Shown in pieces: positions 46,992-58,930 of a stretch of DNA of 64,000 bases. The position numbers were made by a program, and so were the translations under genes. The stretch covers positions 22,932,306 to 22,996,305 of the forward strand of contig NC_051444.1 in assembly GCF_001649575.2 (NCBI RefSeq), read 5' to 3'. The notes beneath the pieces were generated by a model that was given only the letters and a program-made list of their open reading frames with translations, was not told the origin of the DNA and did no database searches. Source of the DNA: Kryptolebias marmoratus. Lineage: Eukaryota > Chordata > Actinopteri > Cyprinodontiformes > Rivulidae. How positions within the stretch are numbered: position 1 is the stretch's first letter; each line of letters opens with the position of its first letter.

Positions 46992-49900
46992 NNNNNNNNN
47001 NNNNNNNNNNNNNNNNNNNNNNNNNNNNNNNNNNNNNNNNNCTTGAGCAAAATTGTTCACAAGAACAGGCTAAAACTTCTATAAGATGTGTTGTTTGCAT
47101 ATCATATTAGATGTTTTGAGTTTCCTTCATTTTTATGGATTTTAGGTCCGTTTTTTTTTTAAACAGAAGTTTAATGTTTGCACAGAAACACTAAAAATGT
47201 TAATGTTTTAAATGGAATAATGTTTTTTTGTGATCTATAAATGCGGTTGCAGATATACGGCTTCTCTTTTTAAATCTTTAAGCTTTTATCTGTCTTTTCT
47301 TTTTTCTTTCCAGGAAAGTTAAAAAGGCAAAACAGAAAAGTAAGTGAGATATTCTGATGTTACATGTCTGTCCCATTTTTATCACCATAATTATTACCAA
47401 TTTTGAATATTTAAAGCCAGAGCTGTTCCAGAAAACCCATCTATCCATCAGGAAACAAGTAAAGACAACGTGCTCGTCGTAAAAAGACCAAACACTCATA
47501 ATTTGTCATTTCTCTGGTTATCAGTTTGTCAAATGACGGTTTTTTCGGCTCCTAATATGTGTGTGTTTATGTAAACCGGATGAAGCCTCAATCATGGATC
47601 CGAGCTGTGTATTTCTAACAAAAGCACCACTAATCATCACAATCTGTCGAGAAAAAACATTGCTCTTTAAAACCCGAGTCAAGCAAAACATTGTGTGGGG
47701 CTAAAGCAACAGGAAAATATCTTCTGAATGTTCGATTTAACAAGCTATTTTTTCTACAGCACAAACAAATTTGATTATTTGTCGTTTGGTGGCAGGTTCT
47801 TAGACTTCTCAATGGTTCTAATTGCACTTTGTACAAAACAAAGAGCAAACATTAAAAGGATTAGCGAGGGGCTCTGAATCGAAGGGCAGAGTTTTTCTGC
47901 CAACCAGGCTCTAAAATGCGAAGAAAAAAGGTTTAGATTTCAGGTTTATTTTCAGGGTTTGTTGTGTACGAACAGTATTTCATGTCGTTTAATGGGTCTG
48001 ATGCTCTGTTCTCTGTTTTTAAAGGTTTCTACAGATTCTGAAAGTTTGGTATTTTTCCTGTTTCGGGCCACATGAGATTTTCTTTTTATATATGCACTCG
48101 TGGTTAAAAAAGAACGGACATGTCTGTCAGTTTTAGGTTTTTATGTGTCAAGATGTAATAAATACGCTCTGATCTTTAAATCTAACATTGAGTCTACAAC
48201 AACACAACAGAGTCCACCACGTCATTATTTATTCAACAGAAAGAGTCCAAAATGATGAAACTGTGTGTTTTTATAGGATTTAAGAAGAAAGTAGCAGCCA
48301 GGTGCTGCTGATCAAGTACACTTGATAACACGATCCTCATCAGTGCGAGCAGCTCTGTAAAACCAGATGTTTGGATCAGTTTGCCCCTCTGGAGTGTACA
48401 GTGTGCGTGTTAGCACAATGACAGGCTGGAAAGACATCAGCAATGACCTTAGAGAAGCAGCTGTGGATGTCCATCCGTCTGGGAGGGGTTAAAGGTCATT
48501 TCCAAACAACTTGGAGTCCATCATTCTACAGAGAGACAGATTATTCAGAAGTGGAAAACATTTAGGACAGCTGCCAATCTTCCAAAGTCACCCCAAGGTC
48601 AGACCATGCAATGCCCAGAGAAATGCAAATGCTACAAACCTCAGTTAGCAGGTTAAAGGTTAAAGTTCAAGTCAGGACAAGCAGAAACAGACTGAACAAC
48701 AAATATGGCTTGTTTTGGGAGGGTTCCCAGGAGAAAAGCTCTTCTTTTTAAACAATATGGCATCTGACTGAACCACAGGACGTCTAGAACAGTGTCCTGT
48801 AGACCAAGGTTGACCTGTTGTGTGCTTTGTTCACTAGAGTTACATAATTTTAGATCTCTGTAAAGATCAGGTTGTGTTTATTTTGCCCTGATACATGAAA
48901 TCGTCTTTTTTTTTTTACCGTGACCGTAAAAGTCAAAGAGCCCTCTTCAGTTTGGAGTGAGAAGACAGAGGAGGAATTGATTACTTACAAGGTTCCACTT
49001 TTACCTGGATCGATCTCTTATCTCAGACCCAGTTTCCTTCAGAGCAGGTTCACTTTACAGCGCAAGGTTTTATGGTGATTTCTGACACTGAAAACCTGGA
49101 TTTCAACCTAAAGTTACCTCACTAAGAAGCAGAAAAGCTCCAGAAGCTTGTGGTCCCGTAATGTTAAAGTGCTGCAGTAAACCTGTGGATATGTTAAAGA
49201 AAATAACATTTACAGCAGAAAGTAACGGTCCAAAACGCTGCAGAATAGAATATGCAGCTGTTTTCTCTTCAAAAGGACTTCATTTTGACAGCACCTCCAG
49301 CTCTACATAATGTATTTTCTCTCATGAGTGTGTTGTTCAGCCCCAGGGCCGGGTGAAGGAACCAGCAGCGGAGAAACTCCACAGGCGCCACGGAAGAAGC
49401 GGGCTCGGGTCGACCCCACTGTGGAGAGTGTAGGTGTCATCCCTGGCCTCCAACTTTCCCTAAATTGTTTAATATTCTTCAGCTCTGTCAGTGTGTAGAA
49501 GTCGGAGAGAGATTTTTCTTTTTTCTTTTATAAGCAGCTGTTTGAGTCGAGTAGCAGAATGTGAGCGCAGCAGTGGCTGTGGCAGCCAATTGCAGAAATT
49601 ACCGTTTTATGTTTTTTAAGAAAGTGGTGTAGATGTACTCACCTTTTCCTCGTTGTTTCCTTTCTCAGTTTGTCTTTGGTTAAATAAAGAAATTATATTA
49701 TTTGTTGGCATTTCTCAGTTTTAAGCTGAGGTAATGACTAGATGACCATTTCTACTTCTTTAAACGTCCGATTTTAAAATTTAAAAAAAGAGCTGTACCA
49801 ACGTTTTACAATGACATACACAACTGATCATGTGACTAAACATCTTTTCGTCAAACTATCAAAAGCCCCACTCGACCGTCTTTGCAGAGATGTAAGTGGA

Positions 49901-52900
49901 ATTAGAAAATATTGGATGAGCAGGGTTGAAACCAAAGTATTTTTATGCCTGAAGCTTTTGTAGCGAATGTCCTTAATGTTCCTCATATTCTCCAAGCAGA
50001 GCTGTTCCAGGAGTTGGTGTAATTGTGCATGAATTTGATTCGTGTTTTTTGCAGGTTGCTCTTTTTTTAATTCCCTGAGGGATGTGCCTACTAAAATAAA
50101 TGTTTGTCTCATATTAAACTAAAAATGTAATAATTTGAGGTTGAAAGCTGGTTATAATCAGCAGTTTTCTTGTAATGAGTTTAAATGTTAGAAATTTGAC
50201 ATCATACAAGTACAATTGTTTTCATGTATGCTCTAAAGATACAATGTGTGTGTGTAGGAGGAGATGTTCACCAACCGTGTGGAGGTGAAGGTGAAGATCC
50301 CCGAGGAGCTGAAACCCTGGCTGGTGGATGACTGGGACCTCATCACACGACAGAAACAGGTGTTAAAACAACAACATGAAAAAAACAAGGCCATGATTAA
50401 TCATTTCGAAAACGATCCTCACCTTTACTGCGACAACGCGACTGAAATAAAAACAATAACAGAGAGATGCAATAAGCCGGCTGTGGAAGTGTTCACACCC
50501 TGAAACTAAAACGAAGCAACTTTTGATTTCATTACATCCTTCAGGCTTCTCGGGAACCTGCCACCAAATAAAATGACTCTGATCCGTTGTCCCAGCAGGA
50601 TTTTCTTGACATTTACTTAGTTTCATCCTACAGCAGAAGCTAAGACTCACAGGGAGCTCAAAAAGCATCAAAAGTTTCTGATTGTTTTGTTTTTTACAGG
50701 AAAAAAAAATATCCATGCCCAGCTGACTGTCACTAAATGTTTGCGGGGAAAATGTGTTATGATCTGACGAGTCTGAAGTTTATCTGTTTTTTTTTTTTTT
50801 TTTTGGCAACAACTCCAAAAGGTTTGTTTGGTGCAGGAACGAGACTTTCAGATTACCAAAACAAACACCGTCCCCCACAGTGAAACATGGTGGTGGCGGC
50901 AGCATGCTGTGGGCTTGCTTTTTTCCCTTCAGCTGTAGCTGGGGTTTTAATCCAGGTGGACGGTTTTGGGAACAGTTCCTGTTTGTTTTGGCCCAAGATC
51001 TTCAGGTGTCGAGCGAGCTGAAGGGGAATTTTATTTTTCGAAACGATAATGATCCAAATAAACAAAAATAAGTGGCTTCGCCGGAAGGAAAGGAAAGATT
51101 TTGGAATGGTCCGACTAGAGTTTAGACCTAAATCTGATAGAGATGTTGTGACCTGAAAGGCTGCTCTTTGCAATCTGACAAATTTTAAGCAGCTGAATGA
51201 CTGAAGCTGGTGTTAAATCAGAAAAGTATCAGGTTAAGGGTGAGCACACTTACTTAAGTGACTTCTTGTATATTTTCATTTCTAACATCCANCCCCCCCC
51301 CCCCCCCCCCAACAGATTTTTTTTCTTCCAGTTGAACCGTACAGCGTACATGTGTCTCAGTAAAGGTGGGAAAAGCTCTGGAATGATTTCTGTCTGATTT
51401 CTAGGATTTTAAAGCTAACAAGTTGGATCCAGATGCTGCTGATCAGTTCAGCACTTCGGTCTGAAGAGAGAGGGGGGGTAATCAGTCAGTTTCTAGATCA
51501 GAACCAACGTTTCGATTCAAACGAACAGGACGACCCCGAGGACAGAATAATGGCAGCTGCGTTTCACTTTGACACCCGTCAGACCTCCCTTAAAATGCCA
51601 GTTTCCGTTCTGCTCTTTCAAATCCAAAATGTCTTGACGTGAAACGGGGCCCGTTTGGAGCCAGTCGTTCTGCTCTATGGAAGATTTTTCAAGTTTGTGG
51701 GGGCGGGGAACATTGGAGACAGCCGCCAGTCTTCCCAGGAGTGAACGCTTTCAGTGAGTTCACTCTCAGGTCAGACGGTGCAGTTGCTAAGAAAACCCTA
51801 AAAGCTCCACCTCAGACTCCACAGGCCTCAGTTAGCCTGTTAATGTTAAAGGTTTTGACAGCACAGTTGGAGGAAGCCCCAACCAATATGGCTTGAAAAG
51901 GTTGCCAGGAAAAAAAATACATCTCTGTAGAAAAAGAACATGGCAGCACAGCTTAGGGTTCGTAAAGCTGCATCTAAGGTTTCTGCATCTAAGTGTTTGT
52001 GGTCGGATGAGATGGAAGAACAGCCGCAGCAAATCAGCAGCAACGCTTCACAGCAGCTGTCAAGCTGCCGTGTTGGAGAGAGGATGGTTTGCTGTGCAGC
52101 CGTTGAACCTGGACACTTCATCATCTGTCCACGAGCTGATGTTCGGCTGATATCAGGGCATGTTACAGGAAAACGATCCCGACCCGTCAGTCAGAATTAC
52201 TAAAAGAGAGCTGGGCACAAACTACTCAAACAGCATGGGCAGCACGGCGGATAAGTGGTTTTCTACTGTTGCCTCACAGCGAGGAGGTCCTGGGTCTTTC
52301 TGTGTGGAGTTTGCAGGTTTGCGTGGGTTTTCTCCGGTTTCCTCCCTCAGTCATGCTCGTGAGGCTGCCTCCAGGCCTCCCTTGAAAAAGAGATCTGAGA
52401 TCTCAATGGGATTTACCTGGTGAAAGAAAGGTTAATAAAGAGCAGAAAGATTGGCTGTTTTTGTTCACCGGAGGCTGTATTTACCTAATTTTATCATCTT
52501 ATTATAGGCAGATTATTTGTATTGTCGACAGGGTGATAAGATCTCATGAACCTCTGGACTCGTTTTAATTGAACTCCAGAAAGTAATCACCAGATCTGCC
52601 TCCACAACCGACTCAACTTTCAGAGTCAGCCCAGTTCAGAATGGCTCCCACAGCTTAGCAACAGGGCTATAGCTCAGTGAGCTTTACAGATATCCAGCTA
52701 CAATTTGGTGTGGTGGTAGCCGAGAATAACCCCACAACACATGCATGGATCGTACATAACGTTATTTTCAAGGTTTGGCGAAAACTGTCGCTTCTCATCG
52801 TAAGACGGCGTCTGACGATATGCATTCCTTCAATCGCTAGGCCTTTGATTTTGTCATGTTCCGATAAATAAAACCTGTACATTGAAAGATGCCTTGACAT

Positions 52901-55575
52901 TTACACGTTGGGCTGTCAGTAAAAAGGCGCAGCTACCTGGAAAAAGGTAACGTGCAGAGAGTAATAATAACCTTTCAAGCTTCTGGTTAAGGTCGAGTTT
53001 CTGTCGCTTCCAGTTGTTTCATTTGCCCGCCAAGAGGAGTGTGGAGATGGTTTTAGAGGACTATGCAAACTACAAGAAGTCTAAAGGAAACTCCGACAAC
53101 AAGTAAGACCCACACACACTCACACCCGTGACGTTTTCTGAATGTCAAAGTAAAGAAAGTGTCTGTGTTCTGTCACAATAAAGTTCAGCCTCACCGCATG
53201 TGTTCCCCTCATTACGGCACCCGTCACATAATGCGTTTTCCACATTAGTGTCCTCGGCTTCCTTCTGTGGGAACATTTATGGGCGGCTCTATGCTCCTTG
53301 GAGCTTTCTGCATAATGTGAGGCTTTTTGTGCACGATAGCTTGCCTCAGTTGTAATTACTCATCATGCAAAAATGGTGTTTTATTCAAAACAGATAATGC
53401 AAATAAGGTTCGTCTTTTTAAATGTCCTTTTTTATGTTTTCTAGACCTACTTTTGTTTTGTTTTTTGTTTTTTTTCTGTATTCTGATTTTGGGCACAAAG
53501 GCACTGGGGTTGTTTAATTTTCGTGCACAGCTCAGGGGATGTTTAAAGAGCTTCAGCAGAAGCCAGGTTTCAGGTGTGCGTCTGTGCGCTCAGGGAGTAC
53601 GCCGTGAACGAGGTGGTGGCAGGAATCCGGGAGTACTTCAACGTCATGTTGGGCACGCAGCTGCTTTACAAGTTCGAGAGGCCCCAGTACGCTGAGATCC
53701 TGGCCGAGCACCCGGAGCTGCCCGTGTCCCAGGTGTACGGAGCCCCACACCTGCTGCGTCTGTTCGGTGAGGGGCCCCCGCCTAAGACACAAACACACAA
53801 TAAACAAAGACATCGGTGTTAAACTGAGTGAGTGGATGGATGGTTTCTGGTTGCTTTTTTTCAATTATCAGTTTATATCATTTATTCCTATCAAAGTAAG
53901 GGTTTTAGTTTGTTTTGCTTGTTTGTTTTTTTTTAATTACTTTTTCCAGAAACCAAGCAAATATCATAATATTATAATAATAATGCATAATAGTAATTAA
54001 AAACAAGTCGTATCTCGTGGAATAAAAGCACATTTTAATATAAAATTAGAAAGCACAAAGAAAATATCGGTCCTTGAAAAGGTTATTGCAGCAGATGTTC
54101 TGTAGTTTGTGGATAATTTTTAATGTCCACCTTATTTATTTACAAAATCAGCCTGGAATCTGTATTTTATTTGCATAAAAGGAAAAAGAGATTTTGCTCC
54201 GAATCAAACAATCTTTTAACCTGAGAAGAAAAATAAGAATTTGAACAATTTGATTGATTCAAATCTTGATGGAAATTTGTTGAGGTTTTTTTTTTATTAT
54301 TAAATTAATTTTGTGACATCCAATAGTAAACAGCAAATGGAAACTGAATACTTATAAACAGAAGCAAATATGAATTTGAATGTGTGTTGCAAATGTGAAA
54401 CTCACTGCTTTTTTTTAATCATGTAACTCCAATTTTGACGACGTTGGGAGATAAGTTGCTGCCATAAAATTCAAAATTGTTATTTTCTTTTTTTTCTTTT
54501 GCTAGAAATGATTCAATTTATTAGTTTACACATTGGATAATTTTTCTATTTTCCACTGCAAATAAAGTTTCAGAATTTTCCTTTTGTACATGCAGTAAAC
54601 TTAAAATAAATATTTTTCTTTTTAAAGTTTTTATCTTTACAACAAATCTCCTGACACATGTAGGCACTGCAGAATGAAGATGTTGAGTATTTAGTAAATA
54701 TGGTCTGAGCACTAATTGTGGTAACAACAACAGTATTAAATAATAACTGATTTCTTTAAGCGTGTTTTGTTTCGACCAACAGTTCGTATCGGAGCCATGC
54801 TGGCCTACACGTTGCTGGACGAGAAGAGCCTGGCCTTGCTGCTCAGTTACCTCCAAGATTTCCTCAAGTAAGCCTCCCGGCAGAGCTCCAGAGACGCCAT
54901 GTCATGTCCGACTCAGTCTCAGATGACCCGTCTCCTGCACTTCCACATTAGCGCAGCCATGCTTGTCGAAAACACTTTAAAACATAAGCCACAAGATCGA
55001 TATTTCAGCTCAGGAAGGTGGTTCCCCCCCGCCGTGCTCAAACCCTGTGTGCACGCCACACTTTACTGCAGGCAGAGCCAGTGTTTGGGTGGGGTGGACG
55101 GATTGAATGCATATTTAAAATTATTTTCTGGATTATTCATGGCGGATGACTTAAATCATCTCAAAACGTGAAATAAAATGAAAGGCCTCCTTTAGCATTC
55201 CACCTCCTTCCAGGCCACTAAGATGGTCTTGTGCTGAGGAATGACAGGAGTTGTTTTAAAAATAAATTCGCGTCCGATCTTGTGTAACAGTTTAATGCTC
55301 AGAGTATGTGTTAGGGATGACTCTCAGCGACTGCTCCGCCACATTTTAGACGTTCTTGTGCTGCAGTCAGTCGGCTGAGGTTTGGTTCGCAGGCAGCAGC
55401 TCGTTTCTTCGAGCCGTCAGTAACATCCATTTCCACCTCGCTCCACAGTGACAGCCTGCGACCCTCTTTTTTTTTTTTCCCCCTCTTCAGGTACCTGGTA
55501 AAGAACTCGGCCACCCTCTTCAGCGCCGGCGACTACGAGGTGGCACCCCCCGAGTACCACCGCAAAGCCGTGTGA
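43153..55575 (+). CDS. morf4l1: Mortality factor 4-like protein 1 (MRG15), complete, 12 exons
   Basis: Chromatin reader shared by the NuA4/TIP60 acetyltransferase and SIN3 deacetylase complexes; its chromodomain binds methylated H3K36. Exons: 43153-43192, 43441-43487, 43590-43657, 43783-43869, 46618-46698, 47314-47339, 49341-49429, 50258-50359, 53014-53102, 53594-53766, 54783-54867, 55491-55575. They sum to 972 nt, 323 residues plus TGA, equal to the common vertebrate form. All junctions are GT/AG and in phase. The chromodomain (about 12-70) keeps the aromatic cage Y26, Y46, W49 and W53. A basic nuclear-localisation stretch [11 protein letters not shown] lies near 132-142. The MRG domain (about 150-323) includes [35 protein letters not shown] and [10 protein letters not shown]. 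Start ATG matches [11 protein letters not shown]. Introns hold MITE, Tc1 and LINE relics. A 26-nt exon (47314) and the linker are the variable parts. Confidence 0.97.
43250..43311. repeat. GTT trinucleotide microsatellite in morf4l1 intron 1
   Basis: About 20 units of TTG/GTT with one GATGTT interruption, starting 58 bases after the first donor site. On the minus strand it reads CAA/AAC repeats. Confidence 0.95.
44065..44660 (-). mobile_element. LINE reverse-transcriptase C-terminal fragment
   Basis: A 189-codon minus-strand frame reads [80 protein letters not shown], then [17 protein letters not shown]. This is the familiar tail of a fish non-LTR retrotransposon. The + one frame shift near 44290 moves the continuation ([19 protein letters not shown]) to another frame. 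The right end reaches the family's 3' terminus near 44065. It lies in morf4l1 intron 4, antisense to the gene. The clade is not assigned with confidence. Confidence 0.85.
44965..45095 (-). repeat. Dispersed YY1-motif repeat, partial copy
   Basis: Reverse complement of the 25408-25530 unit: AAAATATCTCATGAACCACC, GGATGGATTTTAATGAAGCT, then GGAGTCCACTCCGTTCAAGA and TGGCCGTCAC. Another fragment of the same family lies at 45697-45735. In morf4l1 intron 4. Confidence 0.7.
46262..46475. mobile_element. hAT-type foldback MITE, copy 2, with perfect target duplication
   Basis: Begins CAGGGGTGTCCAATCCTGG and ends CCAGGATTGGACACCCCTG, an exact terminal inverted repeat. The inner arms continue TCCTCGAGGGCCACTATCTT. 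The flanks are AATTAAGG (46254-46261) and AATTAAGG (46476-46483), a perfect 8-bp target-site duplication, hallmark of hAT integration. It ends 142 bases before the fifth morf4l1 coding exon. The intact duplication suggests fairly recent insertion. Confidence 0.93.
46922..47041. repeat. TA microsatellite ending in an assembly gap
   Basis: About 35 AT units (46922-46991) run directly into 50 N (46992-47041). The true repeat length is unknown. It is in morf4l1 intron 5. Confidence 0.95.
48200..48850 (+). mobile_element. Tc1-like transposon 5' relic
   Basis: Starts near AACACAACAGAGTCCACCAC and has GCAGCCAGGTGCTGCTGATC, GATGACTTTAG-like and GGTCATTTCCAAACAACTTG blocks that also occur in the copy at 29065-30060. 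The corresponding transposase N-terminal region is broken by stops; no catalytic half follows. In morf4l1 intron 6. Confidence 0.6.
50850..51250 (+). mobile_element. Tc1-like transposon 3' relic
   Basis: Contains CAGTGAAACATGGTGGTGGC (KHGGG), AGCATGCTGTGGGCTTGCTT (GSMLWACF), an AACGATAATGATCCAAATAA block matching the QDNDPKH motif, and a GAATGGTCCGACTAGAG piece. It ends with GAGCACACTTACTT, a typical terminal phrase. Frames are broken. In morf4l1 intron 8. Confidence 0.7.
51291..51310. other. Single N beside an 18-base C run
   Basis: A one-base gap at 51292 followed by a C homopolymer. Minor assembly uncertainty. Confidence 0.9.
51640..52230 (+). mobile_element. Tc1-like transposon relic
   Basis: Phrases GGAACATTGGAGACAGCC, CCAGTCTTCCCAGGAGTG, CTCAGACTCCACAGGCCTCA and CAATATGGCTTG parallel the equivalent region of the copies at 29065 and 48200. 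[16 protein letters not shown] reading near 51990 resembles the FSDET catalytic block. Ends near GATCCCGACCCGTCAGTC (DNDP). Not functional. In morf4l1 intron 8. Confidence 0.6.
52237..52350 (+). mobile_element. SINE-like repeat, 5' part
   Basis: GGGCAGCACGGCGGATAAGT then TACTGTTGCCTCACAGCGAG, TCTTTCTGTGTGGAGTTTGC and GTGGGTTTTCTCCGGTTTCC are the head of the family whose tail occurs at 34555-34862. Pol III A-box-like sequence (GGCGGATAAGTGG) is weak. Confidence 0.65.
52530..52740 (-). repeat. Dispersed YY1-motif repeat, minus-strand copy
   Basis: The minus-strand counterpart of copy B: GATCTCATGAACCTCTGGAC, AAAGTAATCACCAGATCTG, CAGAATGGCTCCCACAGC, then CAATTTGGTGTGGTGGTAGC and CCGAGAATAACCCC. 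About 200 bases align in order. In morf4l1 intron 8. Confidence 0.7.
55296..55350 (+). repeat. Dispersed YY1-motif repeat, short end piece
   Basis: TGCTCAGAGTATGTGTTAGG followed by GATGACTCTCAGCGACTGCT matches the start of copy B (25285). In the last morf4l1 intron. Confidence 0.55.
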
Positions 55576-56316
55576 GAGCTCTGAGCAGCGGGACACGAGA
55601 CAAAAAACAAAAAACAAGCACTTCTACACTTTGGAGTGCAGACTGTGATGGACTTTTTCACTCGAGCCGATGGGTTAGGGGCTTGTCGTGGTTAAGAGAT
55701 CAAAAGAAAAGGCATTCTCTACCTTTTCAATTTTATATCACTTTGTTTGAAAGGACAAAAAGAAAAGTTTCTCAAGCAGCTTTTATGGTGTTTGTTTTTG
55801 TGTTCCAGCTGAGGTGCTTGTTACTGTTGCATGTGTGTAATTATTAATGTTTCTTCTACCACACGAGGTGCAATTTAACGCTGGACCACACGGTTAGCAG
55901 CCACTTATTAGAAGCTTTTTGTATCTTGTGCATTTGTATCAATTTGTATAAAAAAAAAAGGATGATAAAGGAAAAACAGTTCCGTACGTTTCTACGCATC
56001 TTTTTATTGTGTTCTCTTGTTAATATCTTGTAAATGGTTCGTTCCTCGAAGACGCACATTGCTCAATGTCCCTGACAGACTGACGAAGGCGAGCGCGGCG
56101 GCGCTACGCAGCCTCGGAGCGCGGCGGACACCAAGACGGACGCTGCGAGCCGGGCTTTGAGTTTTGGCTGACAAGACGCTGAGCGATGGCTTTCATCTTT
56201 CACGCACATGTGAGTTCATAAAAACAACCTATAAAAAAATGTGCCGTGTGTAAAGGTCGTCCGTTCGAGTTTCAGTATTTATGTTGAAAATGTGCAACGA
56301 TGAAAACTTCAGCAAC

Positions 56317-56322
56317 AATAAA
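56317..56322 (+). other. morf4l1: Candidate morf4l1 polyadenylation signal
   Basis: AATAAA lies about 740 bases after the morf4l1 stop, followed 20-30 bases later by TTGTCTTC-type U/GU-rich sequence. No earlier canonical hexamer was seen in the UTR, so this is the likely transcript end. Confidence 0.55.
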
Positions 56323-56837
56323 CACTGAACTTATTGTCAACTTGTCTTCTGATTTATTTAGGGCTGTCACAGCACATAACCCACTGCCTGAATACTGTGT
56401 ATATATATATATATATGCCATGATAAGTATGAATCGGTGATTATGAATGAATTATTAAACTGTCAGCAAGAGAAGCTTGCTTCCAAACTGTTCCCACCCG
56501 TCTCAGCTGCAGTCAGAAAGCTAAAATAAACAACCAGAACCGAAGGGATGAATGGTTCCTCGGGCAACGCTTTATAGTTCTGCACATTTGGCTTGTTTAT
56601 TTTACCAGAAAATGTCCTTAAACCCACAAAACGCGAGGGATAAAATATGAAGTACAGTGCCGTATGGAATAATTTCAAATTCCTGCTGACTTTAAGGAGG
56701 ATTCTGTCTTATCAGAGGTGAAAGTTGTATTAGGATCATTTGCTTAGGTGAATTTAACCCTTGTGTTTCTATAAATGTAGATTATTGTGTTCAGTTATTT
56801 TACATAATACTGCTGGATAAAGATAAGGATCTAAAAT

Positions 56838-57130
56838 GTCCGTCCATCCATCCATCTTCTACCACTTATCTGTGGTCAGGTTGGAGGCAGCAGGTCCAGG
56901 ATGGAAACCCAGAAATCCCTCTCCCCAGTGACTCTCTCCAGCTCCTCCTGGGGGATCCCAAGGTGTTCCCAGACCAGAGAGGATACATGATCCCTCCAGG
57001 GAGTTCTGGGTCTGCCTCAAGGTCTCTTCTTAATGCAACTTGACCAGAAAACTTCCCGAGGGAGGCGTCCTAATCAGGTACCTGAACCACCTCAACTGGC
57101 TCCGACCTCCCCCCGGATGATGGAGCTTTT
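56838..57130 (-). mobile_element. LINE 3' end fragment
   Basis: Minus strand equivalent of the 3' part of the 44065-44660 element: CCTGAACCACCTCAACTGGC, GAGGGAGGCGTCCTAATCAG, CAGACCAGAGAGGATACATG and GGGGATCCCAAGGTGTTCCC on the + strand. It ends at CCATCCATCCATC (56844-56856), the TGGA tail of the family. Confidence 0.75.
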
Positions 57131-57899
57131 TCCTTTTCAGGGGTCAAAATATCTCTAATTGCTCAACAGAGTTGTGCATTAAGCTTTTAGCACGTATGGC
57201 GAGTTTATGACCAACTACAGGGAGAGTTTACTGAAGGATGCAGAGCAGGGGTTTGCAACTCTGTGTGTCCAGAACAGCAGAAGGGCTGGTCCGGCTGAGG
57301 TAAAGTGATGATTGGAGGTTCTGGTTTGAGACGAGACACACCACAGAGCTCTGACGTGAAAAGTTGCTGTGTGCCTCCTGGTTCCTGAGCAACATTTTGA
57401 TCTGCTCCACCTGCAGCTTCAGCACAGAAACAGGCGCCACAGTGAGGGACTTTCCGGCCCCGCTCCACCTTGTCAGGTGCAGAAGCTGCAAACAAACAGT
57501 CGTGCCGATAATTTACGGTCCATGTGTGAGCAGCTTCTTTTTAATGATGAAAATGACGGAGCATCGCCCAGACGTCCTCTCACTGACGTACACGTTTATT
57601 TGGACCAGAGATCAGAACCTGATCCCAAACAAGGAATGATGTCGGAGCAGCACGGAGCGCTGGATTAGGTGGAGAGGAAATTATCTAATCTTTATCTATC
57701 ACAAACCCATGTACGTTTGGGAAGAAAATCAAGAAATCTACATATTAAAAAAGATCCAAATATAAAAAATTTAAAAACAAATCCAAAAGAAAAAACAAAA
57801 ACAGGAGGGGGTTTCACTGTAACCTCCATCCTGTCATTAAAGGTACGCTCCCAAATCTAAGATCGTTCCATTAAAGCCCACGGTTACAAACAAATAGCA

Positions 57900-58205
57900 A
57901 ATAAAAGCACAGCAAGAACAATAAAACACAACATGAGCCTCACAGCCTGAGGGTAGGAGCTGCAGCCGAGCCTGGCTGTGTGTTGGAGCTCTCAGGCTGC
58001 GCGGCCTGAGGGGAGGAAGGAGAACAGCTCACGGGCAGGGTGACGTTTCCTGCTCTGGTCCTGCATCTGCTGATGATGAATGTCCTTTAAAGGAGGAAGT
58101 ATGCTTTTTAAGAGTCTGAGGGTGGCCTGCTTCAGCCTCATTAAATACAGGTGCTGCGCTGGTGATGAGGGACAGAAAGACTCGTAGGGACCAGGCTGCA
58201 AACGA
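57900..58205 (-). mobile_element. LINE C-terminal fragment, opposite strand
   Basis: Minus-strand reading LMRLKQATLRLLKSILPPLK, DIHHQQMQDQSRK and ELFSFLPSGRAA resembles the LPSGRRYRSLR tail of a fish LINE ORF. It sits head to head with the + strand reverse-transcriptase fragment that follows. Open over 69 codons only. Confidence 0.55.
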
Positions 58206-58214
58206 TGTGCAGCA

Positions 58215-58640
58215 GGTTAGGCTTGTTAAAGATAGAAACGGTAACGTTCTAACAAGAGAAGAGAGTGTGACGAGAAGGAGTACTTTGAGGAGCTGATGAA
58301 TGAAGAGAATGAAAGGGAAAGAATAGGAAAGGTCATAGAAAGTGTGGACCAGGAAGTGGAAAAGATCAGTGAGGATGAAGAAGAGGAAGGCAGCTGGACC
58401 TGATGACGTACAAGTGGAGGTATGGAAATGTCTAGGAGAGATGAAGGTGAGGTTTTTGACTTGCTTGTTCAATGGCACTTTAGAGAGTGAGAAAATGCCT
58501 GAGGAATGGAGGAGAAGTGTGTTGGTGCCGATGTTTAAAAACAAGGGTGATGTACAGAGTTGTAGCAATTACAGGGGATGACGAGCCACATGATGAAGAT
58601 CTGGGAGAGAGATGTGGAAGCTAGACTTAGACAAGAGGTG
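58215..58640 (+). mobile_element. LINE reverse-transcriptase N-terminal fragment (RTE-like)
   Basis: The + strand reads DRNGNVLTREESV, EYFEELMNEENERERIGK, KAAGPDDVQVEVWKCLGEMK, ESEKMPEEWRRSVLVPMFKN and [12 protein letters not shown], then in a shifted frame [18 protein letters not shown]. This is the start of a non-LTR reverse transcriptase palm. Two frameshifts (about 58380 and 58577) break it. It stops abruptly near 58640, where a histone H3-like segment begins. Confidence 0.85.
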
Positions 58641-58681
58641 ACGTACCGGAGGTTAACGCTCCCACTTGCAGGATTGCCCCG

Positions 58682-58873
58682 GTTACCCCGGCGGAGTGAA
58701 GACGCCTCACAGCTCAGATCCGGTACTGTGGCTCTTGGGGAGATCCGCCGCTACCAGAAGTCCACCAAGCCACTCATCTGGAAGCTGTCCTTCCAGCGCC
58801 TGGTCCGGGAGATCACCCAGGACTTCAAGACCTGTGCTTCTAGAGCTCAGCCTTCATGGCTCCACAGGAGGCC
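58682..58873 (+). pseudogene. Broken histone H3 copy joined to a LINE fragment
   Basis: Starts at GGVK-PH (58690). After a lost base near 58715 it continues [28 protein letters not shown] and ITQDFKT, which matches histone H3 over 37 residues with about six differences. After DFKT four bases are missing, removing the GAC-C of TDLR, and CAG has become TAG at 58841. The rest reads [10 protein letters not shown], matching the SSAVMALQEA block. The N-terminal tail and the C-terminal 35 or so residues of H3 are absent. It is intronless, like real H3 genes, but the decay rules out function. Confidence 0.85.
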
Positions 58874-58930
58874 ATCAGCATCTATAACAACTCTTTAACA
58901 AAACCAGGATGGTGAGCTACAACAACATTT